From Tannerella sp. (GTDB lineage: Bacteria; Bacteroidota; Bacteroidia; Bacteroidales; Tannerellaceae): 13,393 bases of DNA. The DNA is taken from assembly GCA_031259505.1 (NCBI GenBank), contig JAIRLL010000243.1:1-13393 (forward strand). Reading direction: 5' to 3'. This document shows positions 7,192-13,393 of this stretch, one piece after another. A program made the position numbers and the translations under genes. Each line of letters opens with the position of its first letter. Position 1 is the first letter of the stretch. The notes beneath the pieces were generated by a model. The model had not been told where the DNA came from, made no database searches, and saw only the letters and a program-made list of their open reading frames with translations.

Positions 7192-9040
7192 TGGAAGGCA
7201 ATATCACTCTGTTAATAATTTCCGTTTCCAGATACTTCGTTTCGGGTTTGACTTCGCCGTAAAAAAATTTCTCCAACATCAGCCGCGCAATCGGAATGGC
7301 ATTTGAAGCGCCAAAACCGCCGTTTTCTACATACACCGAAATAGCAACCTTCGGATCTTTGTACGGAGCAAAACTCATACATGCCGAATGATCCTTGCCA
7401 TGCACATTCTCAACCGTACCTGTCTTTCCACAAACTTCTATATCCCTGAGATTTAGCCCATAGCATGTTCCGTTAGACACGGCGTTACGCATACCTTCAG
7501 CTATCGTTTCATAATGTAACCGGTCGATGGTTGTCCGTTTTTTTTGTGTATAAAGCGTATCCTGCACATCGTTCTCTATTGCCTTAACCACATGAGGAAC
7601 AATATAATATCCTCTATTTGCAATGGTTGCCGCCTGGTTGCAGATTTGAAGCGGAGTTGTTGAAATTTCACCCTGCCCTATCGCTATCGAAATGATTGTA
7701 CTGGAATACCAGCGCTTTTTGTAAAAATTGTCATAGAACTTGCTGTCAGGGACATAACCTCTGTATTCACCGGGCAAATCAATACCCAGCCGGTTACCGT
7801 ATCCCATTGAAATCATGTGATTTCGCCACACATCGTATGCTTCCTGCACTGTCGGATAAAATTTCCGGCTATCCAGCATGTCATGCAATCCCCAGCAAAA
7901 ATAGGAATTACAGGATGTCGACAGCGCTGTTATCAAATTGAGCGGCGACGCATGTCCATGACATGCAGGCTTGCCGCTACGAAACGTATATCCATGCGCA
8001 CATGTATACATTTTATCCCGTGTAATCACATTTTCCTGCAGAAACACAAGCCCTTGCGCCGGCTTGTAGGTAGAACCGGGAGAGAAGCGCCCCATAATCG
8101 AACGGTCGAACAGCGGCTTATGCGGATCGTTTTCCAGCGCTGCATAATTCTGTCCGCGCTGACGGCCGACCAGCAAGCCGGGGTCGTACGAGGGCGACGA
8201 AACCATACACAACACTTCGCCCGTCGACGGTTCTATCATCACAATGCTACCTCTTTTATTCTTCATCAACAGTTCGCCATACGCCTGAAGATCAATGTCT
8301 ATGGCAAGCGTTATATTTTTTCCCGAAACCGGAACAACGTCACGGCTGCCCTGTTCGTATTTTCCTTGAATACGGCCATGCACGTCGCGCAACAATACTT
8401 CAACGCCTTTTTCTCCCCGCAAAATCTTTTCATACGAATATTCGACTCCGGAACGTCCCGAATCATCGCCGCTCGTATAGTATCTGTCATTTTCAATATC
8501 TTTACGATCGACCTGGCCGATATTTCCCAGCAGCAATGCAGCATTGGGATACCCGTATTCGCGAATAGTTCGATTCTGGATATAAAACCCGGGAAACTTG
8601 TAGAGCTTTTCCTGAAACATGCCATATTCATTTGTAGACAACTGGCTAATAAATACTTGTGGCACATACGAAGAATAGCCCGGATTCTGTTTCCGGTCTT
8701 TGATGCCATTGATTCGCCTGATGAAAAATTCTTTCGTGATACCGAACGCTTTACAGAAATCGAGTGTGTCAAAAGCGTTTATTTCCCTCATAATCAACAT
8801 AACATCATACGCAGGCTGATTGTATACCAACAGTTTCCCGTTACGGTCGTAAATGACGCCTCGTGCAGGATACAGCGTCTTTTTCAGAAAAGCATTGCTG
8901 TCTGCCCACTGTTTATACTCATCATCAATGATCTGCAGATAAAACAGTCGCGCCGCAAAAATCAGAAGGACAAAAAACACAGAAGCGATAACCACGATTT
9001 GTCTTTCTCTATAAATATATGTCCGTTTAGGCGGTCTCAC
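7181..9040 (-). CDS. mrdA: Penicillin-binding protein 2, elongasome DD-transpeptidase
   Basis: Class B penicillin-binding protein that cross-links new peptidoglycan made by RodA during elongation; anchored in the inner membrane with its domains in the periplasm. The 619-residue product has a short basic cytoplasmic end, one membrane helix (about 14-36), a pedestal domain beginning with the conserved ARGVIYDRNG segment, and a C-terminal transpeptidase. Active-site motifs are Ser323-T-Y-Lys326 (SxxK, in SPGSTYKP), Ser376-C-Asn378 (SxN) and Lys539-T-G-T (KTG). The SPGSTYKP context and neighbour rodA make this PBP2 rather than the division protein FtsI. ATG 9040 overlaps the mreD end by 14 bp and the gene end overlaps rodA by 11 bp, so expression is probably coupled to the Mre genes. 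Confidence 0.96.
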   Translation of the reverse strand: MRPPKRTYIYRERQIVVIASVFFVLLIFAARLFYLQIIDDEYKQWADSNAFLKKTLYPARGVIYDRNGKLLVYNQPAYDVMLIMREINAFDTLDFCKAFGITKEFFIRRINGIKDRKQNPGYSSYVPQVFISQLSTNEYGMFQEKLYKFPGFYIQNRTIREYGYPNAALLLGNIGQVDRKDIENDRYYTSGDDSGRSGVEYSYEKILRGEKGVEVLLRDVHGRIQGKYEQGSRDVVPVSGKNITLAIDIDLQAYGELLMKNKRGSIVMIEPSTGEVLCMVSSPSYDPGLLVGRQRGQNYAALENDPHKPLFDRSIMGRFSPGSTYKPAQGLVFLQENVITRDKMYTCAHGYTFRSGKPACHGHASPLNLITALSTSCNSYFCWGLHDMLDSRKFYPTVQEAYDVWRNHMISMGYGNRLGIDLPGEYRGYVPDSKFYDNFYKKRWYSSTIISIAIGQGEISTTPLQICNQAATIANRGYYIVPHVVKAIENDVQDTLYTQKKRTTIDRLHYETIAEGMRNAVSNGTCYGLNLRDIEVCGKTGTVENVHGKDHSACMSFAPYKDPKVAISVYVENGGFGASNAIPIARLMLEKFFYGEVKPETKYLETEIINRVILPSNVQ

Positions 9041-9545
9041 TTTTCTTTAATATATTAAACAATTCTATTATAAATATGCATATTGAGGTCAGAATCACAC
9101 TCGCCACAATGCGAAGCATCAAAAAAAGCGGGTCAGAAAGCGACAGCGATTCAATCAAAAACAAGGTAACATGATGCAGTATCACGACGGAAAGCGTTAA
9201 TTTAATGTAAGCGCTCCAGCCTAACCGACGAGACGAAGGCACACCTTCTTCGAGCATCTCGCGCTCGGTATATGCTTTCAGCAACGGCTCGCGGAAAAAG
9301 CCGGCCAACGCACATGCCGCCGCATGCATACCCAATGTGTTGGTAAACATATCTATAATCAACCCAAGCAAGAATGCAATCACAATCACCTGCGAACGCG
9401 TGAAATTTATCGGTATTCTGATTATCACATACACGTACAAAAACAGCGTAGCGACTCCGAACAAATGCAGATTATTCAACAGCAACACCTGCAATGTTAT
9501 ATAAATAAGAAATTTGACAACTATGCCGAATATGCTTTTAATCAT
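9027..9545 (-). CDS. mreD: Rod shape-determining membrane protein MreD
   Basis: Small integral inner-membrane protein that joins MreC and MreB to the cell-wall synthesis enzymes. The 172 residues contain about four to five hydrophobic helices, including an N-terminal one (about 3-25), one at about 30-45, FLLGLIIDMFTNTLGMHAAACALAGFF-like residues around 57-85 (shown by IDMFTNTLGMHA, a family hallmark) and two helices near the C-terminus. MreD sequences are weakly conserved, so position between mreC and mrdA strongly supports the call. The ATG at 9545 overlaps the mreC end by 8 bp, and the stop overlaps the mrdA start by 14 bp. Length is near the family norm (about 160-170). Confidence 0.9.
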   Translation of the reverse strand: MIKSIFGIVVKFLIYITLQVLLLNNLHLFGVATLFLYVYVIIRIPINFTRSQVIVIAFLLGLIIDMFTNTLGMHAAACALAGFFREPLLKAYTEREMLEEGVPSSRRLGWSAYIKLTLSVVILHHVTLFLIESLSLSDPLFLMLRIVASVILTSICIFIIELFNILKKSETA

Positions 9546-10389
9546 TTTCCCTTGCTTTTTGTTCTATTGCCAGGCGTTCCTGCCAGTATGCGCTTTTTAA
9601 TATCCTTACTGCTTTAAGCTTCCGAAAATCAGTCGCCAGCTTCACCTTCAGCGAATAAAAATTATGGGAACGGCTGTCATCCATTCCGACAACCGTTCCC
9701 ACTACTACGCCGGGCGGAAATACCGTTGAATAACCGCTTGTCACCACCGTATCTCCTTCCTGAAACTCTGCATGAAGCGGCAATTCTTCCAGATTCGCAT
9801 ACCGCACATCACGACCGTCCCACGACAGTGTCCCATAATAGTCGCCCCTGTATAATTTGCAACTAATCCTGGATTTGGGATTCAATATCGGGATAATAAC
9901 CGAAAAATGGTCGCCGACGGTGGAGACAATGCCCACTATGCCATAAATGGAAACCGCACCCATATCCGCCGCAACGCCGTCCTTCAGACCCTTGTTAATG
10001 GTAATATAGTTTAAATATCCTGATATACTGTTATTCACCACTTGTGCCGTGATGTAGCTATATTCGGCAGCGTCGGTGGCCACCATAATGCTGTCGAACG
10101 ATAACATGTTGGCTTTAAGTGTCTGTATCTGCTGGCGAAGGTCAAATAATTCCATTTCGAGCATACTGTTCCGTTCAAACAATATCTGGTTGTCATCGCG
10201 CAGTTTAATGTACGATGCTCCGTAATTGTAAATGGAAGACGCATATCCGGTGACGGTATTCGCCGAACTGAAGATTACATTCCGGTGATACGCATTATAT
10301 TGATATATAAACATAGCCGATATAACCTCGCACACGATAAAAACGAACCAGTGCCTTTTTTTGAAAAGAAACTCAAGCAGCCTTTGCAT
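9538..10389 (-). CDS. mreC: Rod shape-determining protein MreC
   Basis: Periplasmic scaffold with one membrane anchor that activates PBP2-RodA. I choose the ATG at 10389-10387 (283 residues, MQRLLEFLFKKRHWFVFIV): it places the membrane helix (about 13-30) near the N-terminus as in Bacteroides MreC. An upstream in-frame ATG at 10431 would add 14 polar residues with no family counterpart. A coiled coil follows at about 60-95 (LRDDNQILFERNSMLEMELFD and on), then two beta domains with NKGLKDGV, GIVGIVSTVGDHFSVI, and DTVVTSGYSTVFPPGVVVGTV, typical of MreC. It lies 90 bp after mreB, unlike the overlapping genes downstream, and overlaps mreD by 8 bp. Confidence 0.94.
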   Translation of the reverse strand: MQRLLEFLFKKRHWFVFIVCEVISAMFIYQYNAYHRNVIFSSANTVTGYASSIYNYGASYIKLRDDNQILFERNSMLEMELFDLRQQIQTLKANMLSFDSIMVATDAAEYSYITAQVVNNSISGYLNYITINKGLKDGVAADMGAVSIYGIVGIVSTVGDHFSVIIPILNPKSRISCKLYRGDYYGTLSWDGRDVRYANLEELPLHAEFQEGDTVVTSGYSTVFPPGVVVGTVVGMDDSRSHNFYSLKVKLATDFRKLKAVRILKSAYWQERLAIEQKAREND

Positions 10390-10457
10390 AATCGAAAAAT
10401 ATATCTCATACCGGTCTGTCCGGCATTCCACAGCAGCAAAACGAATCGCCGGATGGC

Positions 10458-10481
10458 AATTCTTAGCCCTTTTTAAGAATT
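10458..10481 (-). other. Hairpin at the mreB stop codon, in the mreB-mreC gap
   Basis: AATTCTTA (10458-10465) and TAAGAATT (10474-10481) form a perfect 8-bp stem with an 8-nt loop (AAAAGGGC on the minus strand). On the transcript it starts inside the mreB TAA stop codon. No T-run follows, so it does not look like an intrinsic terminator; a processing site, 3' stabiliser or attenuator between mreB and mreC fits better. The stem is A/T-rich and thus of limited stability. Confidence 0.4.
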
Positions 10482-11499
10482 ACTTAATCAGGAATTTGAA
10501 TTTGTCAATATTCTTCAGTGCAATACCTGTTCCTTTGGCAACGGCGTGCAACGGATCGTCGGCCACATGGAACCGGATATTTATTTTATCGGTGAAGCGC
10601 TTGGCCAGGCCTCTCATCAGCGCGCCGCCGCCGGCCAGATAGATACCGTTATGCACAATATCCGAATACAGTTCGGGAGGCGTTTGCTCCAAAGCGCTCA
10701 GAATAGCTACTTCCATCTTCGAAATGGACTTGTCTAAGCAATGCGCAATTTCCTGATACGAAATGGGAACTTCCATCGGAAGCGCCGTCATCTGGTTCGG
10801 GCCGTGAACCACATAGTCTTCCGGCGGATTTTCCAGCGACGTCAACACCGACCCGACGTTGATTTTAATACGTTCTGCCGTACTTTCGCCCACTTTCATA
10901 TTGTGCTGGCGACGCATATATTCCATAATATCTGCCGTCAGATCATCGCCTGCAATACGAATTGACTTGTTCGAGACGATGCCGCCCAACGAAATGACGG
11001 CTATCTCAGTCGTCCCGCCTCCGATATCTACGATCATATTACCTTCGGGAGCCTCAATATCCAGCCCAATCCCCAGCGCGGCCGCCATTGGTTCATATAT
11101 CATATATACTTCCCGCCCGCCTGCATGTTCCGACGAATCGTGCACGGCGCGCATCTCTACTTCCGTACTCCCCGACGGGATACAAACAACGATTCGGAGA
11201 GGCGGCGAAAACCAGTGATTCTTGAAATTAATCATCTTGATCATGCCGCGAATCATCTGCTCGGCAGCATAGAAATCCGCAATAACTCCATCACGCAACG
11301 GTCTGATTGTACGTATATTTTCATGCGTCTTCTCATACATTCTGCGAGCCTGCTCTCCTACGGCGAGCACTTTATCCGTCCGACGGTCCAATGCCACTAC
11401 AGATGGCGCATCTACTACTATCTTATCATCGCATATGATAATCGTATTAGCCGTGCCCAAATCAATGGCGATTTCTTGTGTAAAAGAGAATAATCCCAT
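10480..11499 (-). CDS. mreB: Actin-like cytoskeletal protein MreB
   Basis: ATPase that forms membrane-associated antiparallel filaments and directs the elongasome around the cell. The 339 residues match the family (about 335-350). The actin-fold nucleotide site is complete: phosphate 1 DLGTANT at 13-19, phosphate 2 DIGGGTTE at 158-165, and adenosine motif LAGGGA at 288-293. A hydrophobic N-terminal MGLFSF may contribute to membrane binding. The conserved YEPMAAALG segment follows phosphate motif neighbours as expected. ATG at 11499 lies 18 bp after the purH stop, so mreB is likely read from the purH transcript unless an unseen internal promoter exists. An 8-bp hairpin begins at its stop codon. 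Its high similarity to the family makes the call firm. Confidence 0.97.
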   Translation of the reverse strand: MGLFSFTQEIAIDLGTANTIIICDDKIVVDAPSVVALDRRTDKVLAVGEQARRMYEKTHENIRTIRPLRDGVIADFYAAEQMIRGMIKMINFKNHWFSPPLRIVVCIPSGSTEVEMRAVHDSSEHAGGREVYMIYEPMAAALGIGLDIEAPEGNMIVDIGGGTTEIAVISLGGIVSNKSIRIAGDDLTADIMEYMRRQHNMKVGESTAERIKINVGSVLTSLENPPEDYVVHGPNQMTALPMEVPISYQEIAHCLDKSISKMEVAILSALEQTPPELYSDIVHNGIYLAGGGALMRGLAKRFTDKINIRFHVADDPLHAVAKGTGIALKNIDKFKFLIK

Positions 11500-11517
11500 A
11501 TCTTAATCTATTTATTT

Positions 11518-13044
11518 TTAATGTTTAAAATGTCTCACTCCTGTTTTTACCATACTCATGCCGTGCGCATCGCAGTAAGCCGTCGAACGGTCATCTCTGA
11601 TAGAGCCTCCCGGCTGGATAACGGAGGTAATGCCCGCCTGGTCTGCAATTTTAACACAATCAGGAAATGGAAAGAACGCATCCGAAGCCATCACGGCGCC
11701 TCTCAGGTCGAAACCGAACGACTTTGCTTTCTCAATGGCTTGCTTCAATGCATCGACTCGCGACGTCTGCCCTACCCCACTGGCGCATAACTGCCTGTTT
11801 TTAACTAATGTAATAGCATTTGACTTGCTGTGCTTTACTACCTTGTTGGCAAACAGCAAATCGTCCATCTCGCGCTTGTCGGGAACCTTTTTCGTCATCG
11901 GTTCCAAATCGACAGCCGTTTGAATGTTCAAATCCCTGTCCTGCACCAGTGTCCCATTCAGCAGCGAACGGTATTGCCGCTTTTGCAGCGCTCCATTTTT
12001 TCGCAGCAGGATAATATGATTCTTTTTCTGCTGCAACGTCTCAATCGCTTCGATGGTATAATCGGGCGCAATAATCACTTCGAAGAAAATCTTGTTGACT
12101 GCTTCTGCCTCATCCCTGTCAATCACTCCATTGGTAACCAGTATACCGCCATAGGCCGAAACCGGGTCGCCTGCCAGCGCATCGTTCCACGCTTCGAGCG
12201 TTGTCGGCCGGGATGCAATGCCACATGCGTTGTTATGCTTCAGTACGGCAAACGTAATATCTTCAAATTCATCTATTAATGTCACCGCCGCATCTATATC
12301 GAGCAGATTGTTGTACGAAATTTCCTTGCCAGGCAACTGGCGGTCGAACAAATCGTCGAAACGGCCGTAGAAAATGCCCTCCTGATGCGGATTTTCACCA
12401 TACCGCAACCTCATCGGATTATCCTCGGCAAGACGGAAGGCAGAACGGGCGTCTCCGTCAAAATACTCAAATATGGACGAATCATACGCCGACGAAACAG
12501 CAAAAGCCTCTTTTGCAAACCATTTACGTTCTTCTAACGTCGTTCGCGCGCCATCTTCTTCCAGTATCTGCACGAACTGCGCATACTGTGCTTTTGACGC
12601 AATAATCACCACATCCTTAAAGTTCTTGGCCGCAGCACGTATCAGAGATATTCCGCCGATATCTATCTTTTCGATAGCGGCAACTTCGCCCGCTCCCGAC
12701 GCCACTGTATCCCTGAATGGATACAAGTCTACGATAACCAGGTCAATTTCAGGTATATCATATAATTTTACCTGATCCTGGTCTGTCGCATTCTCGCGAC
12801 GATTCAATATGCCGCCGAAAATCTTCGGATGCAAAGTCTTCACTCTTCCTCCCAGAATGGACGGATAACCCGTCAAATCTTCTACAGCATCACATTGTAT
12901 GCCAAGCGATTCAATATATGCCATTGTCCCCCCTGTCGAGATAAAACCAACTCCTTCGCTATGAAGTTTTTTTATTATCGCATCCAGACCTTCTTTGTGA
13001 TATACAGAAATCAGCGCGCGCTTTATTTGCTTTTTTACCGTCAT
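11518..13044 (-). CDS. purH: Bifunctional AICAR transformylase / IMP cyclohydrolase PurH
   Basis: Catalyses the last two steps of IMP synthesis: 10-formyl-THF-dependent formylation of AICAR, then ring closure. The N-terminal MGS-like cyclohydrolase domain (about 1-190) begins with KRALISVYHKEGLD and contains STGGT and SILGGRVKTLHPKI. The C-terminal transformylase domain has RYGENPHQ, Lys269-His270 in ILKHNNACG (catalytic pair), and ends with ASDAFFPFPD, IQPGGS and HFKH. I choose the ATG at 13044-13042 (508 residues). The frame extends to an ATG at 13071, but that extension is lysine-rich, has no family counterpart, and would lie upstream of the transcription start implied by the TATTTTTG box at 13078-13071. 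It leads the leftward run, with mreB 18 bp downstream. Function certain, start likely. Confidence 0.95.
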   Translation of the reverse strand: MTVKKQIKRALISVYHKEGLDAIIKKLHSEGVGFISTGGTMAYIESLGIQCDAVEDLTGYPSILGGRVKTLHPKIFGGILNRRENATDQDQVKLYDIPEIDLVIVDLYPFRDTVASGAGEVAAIEKIDIGGISLIRAAAKNFKDVVIIASKAQYAQFVQILEEDGARTTLEERKWFAKEAFAVSSAYDSSIFEYFDGDARSAFRLAEDNPMRLRYGENPHQEGIFYGRFDDLFDRQLPGKEISYNNLLDIDAAVTLIDEFEDITFAVLKHNNACGIASRPTTLEAWNDALAGDPVSAYGGILVTNGVIDRDEAEAVNKIFFEVIIAPDYTIEAIETLQQKKNHIILLRKNGALQKRQYRSLLNGTLVQDRDLNIQTAVDLEPMTKKVPDKREMDDLLFANKVVKHSKSNAITLVKNRQLCASGVGQTSRVDALKQAIEKAKSFGFDLRGAVMASDAFFPFPDCVKIADQAGITSVIQPGGSIRDDRSTAYCDAHGMSMVKTGVRHFKH

Positions 13045-13070
13045 TCGGATATTTACTTTTTTTTCACGCA

Positions 13071-13078
13071 CAAAAATA
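13071..13078 (-). promoter_or_regulatory. Predicted -7 box (TATTTTTG) for purH-mre operon
   Basis: The minus strand reads TATTTTTG at 13078-13071, fitting TAnnTTTG. Transcription would begin near 13063-13067, about 20 nt before the ATG at 13044. No convincing -33 TTTG is seen upstream. The A/T-rich surroundings raise the chance of a random match. Confidence 0.4.
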
Positions 13079-13230
13079 CTGATTTATTTTGAATTGACAT
13101 ATAAGAGAATAGACAAAATTCTTTCGCATAAAAGAAAATCACGTGAATAATAATTAAATAAGGTGTAAGCTTCAATGCGGTACGTAGAAATCAGCGTACC
13201 TCATACACATCCAAACAAATTATAATTAGC
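13079..13230. other. AT-rich intergenic region upstream of purH
   Basis: No convincing ORF or RNA gene is seen. The stretch is A/T-rich and holds a short inverted repeat, GGTACG (13179-13184) and CGTACC (13195-13200), with a 10-nt loop and no T-run on either side. I do not recognise a purine riboswitch or another known leader element upstream of purH. Confidence 0.5.
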
Positions 13231-13393
13231 GTCTGTCCGAAAACTGTTATATCAACTGAAAACAATTGAAACATATTAAATTAAAAAACTGTTATGTTTG
13301 AATATGGCGTAATTTGACCGCCGCATTATGGGATAGCAGATGACGCCTTCGTCGTCGAATTTGCATAACCCCGAACAAACGCAGCGCAGTTCG
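13231..13393. other. Unassigned right-end segment, possible repeat or mobile element edge
   Basis: From about 13231 (GTCTGTCCGAAAACTG) the sequence changes character. AAAACTGTTAT occurs twice, at 13240-13250 and 13285-13295, 45 bp apart. Rightwards of 13300 it is G/C-richer and has open frames to the edge on both strands: a minus-strand frame ending at TAA 13278-13276 (38 sense codons, Cys-rich, with CKFDDEGVICYPIMRRSN), a second minus frame with RRRRRHLLSHNAAVKLRH, and a plus-strand frame from ATG 13340. A TATGTTTG box at 13293-13300 points right. I cannot identify any of these frames. The segment may be the end of an insertion sequence, a dispersed repeat, or the edge of a neighbouring gene. 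Confidence 0.35.

Noticed and set aside
7817..9058. 413-codon open frame on the plus strand
   Set aside because: It lies entirely opposite mrdA, whose product has all penicillin-binding protein motifs; the plus-strand translation is Cys/His/Arg-rich with no domain.
10390..10431. Longer MreC start at ATG 10431
   Set aside because: It adds 14 polar residues before the usual membrane-anchor N-terminus; ATG 10389 matches the family pattern.
13179..13200. Inverted repeat GGTACG/CGTACC as a terminator
   Set aside because: Only 6 bp with a 10-nt loop and no T-run on either strand.
13079..13230. Purine riboswitch upstream of purH
   Set aside because: I could not find the paired elements and conserved junction sequence of that class, and the predicted leader is only about 20 nt.
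13269..13306. AAACAT/ATGTTT and CATATT/AATATG inverted repeats as an operator or attachment site
   Set aside because: Short arms in A/T-rich DNA, easily explained by chance.
1..13393. CRISPR array, tRNA or rRNA genes, phage or defence system
   Set aside because: No regularly spaced repeats, no cloverleaf or rRNA-like sequence, and every long coding frame is assigned to a core gene; I see no support for a novel system here.

Overview
The window reads as a chromosomal housekeeping segment from a Bacteroidales bacterium (phylum Bacteroidota). Supporting signs are a serine palmitoyltransferase for bacterial sphingolipids, a PSP1-domain (RicT-like) gene followed by a GldH lipoprotein gene, a purH-mreB-mreC-mreD-mrdA-rodA cluster, TAnnTTTG-type -7 promoter boxes, and the absence of Shine-Dalgarno-like sites. 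Moderate base composition would suit a Tannerella- or Porphyromonas-like genome, but genus cannot be fixed from the sequence.

Left part (1-2653): the 5' three quarters of lon (ATP-dependent protease) run leftwards off the window. A 5-methyl... no other gene intervenes before trmN6, a tRNA1(Val) A37 N6-methyltransferase reading right. The 87-bp space between them holds two facing TAACTTTG boxes inside a perfect 11-bp inverted repeat, which looks like a compact divergent promoter.

Middle part (2654-5743): after a 211-bp intergenic stretch with its own TACATTTG box and a short in-frame leader ORF, three closely spaced rightward genes follow: spt (sphingolipid base synthesis), a RicT-like PSP1 protein with a cysteine-rich N-terminus and a polylysine tail, and the lipoprotein gldH. 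The gldH stop codon overlaps the rodA stop codon of the opposing cluster by 4 bp.

Right part (5740-13071): a leftward operon-like run purH, mreB, mreC, mreD, mrdA (PBP2), rodA. It encodes the last two steps of IMP synthesis plus the complete elongasome core: MreB filament, MreC/MreD membrane linkers, PBP2 transpeptidase and RodA glycosyltransferase. The last four genes overlap in series (8, 14 and 11 bp), suggesting translational coupling, while mreB and mreC are separated by 90 bp that begin with a hairpin. RodA is about 110 residues longer than E. coli RodA because of an extra membrane region.

The last 320 bases (13072-13393) lie upstream of purH. They are AT-rich, then change character near 13231 into a segment with an 11-bp direct repeat and open frames running off the right edge, possibly the edge of a repeat, an insertion sequence or another gene. 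I saw no CRISPR array, RNA gene, phage gene, complete mobile element or defence system. The window is mostly ordinary core genome, and its interest lies in regulatory architecture (lon/trmN6 palindrome, spt leader ORF, slippery site in the PSP1 gene, mreB-mreC hairpin).
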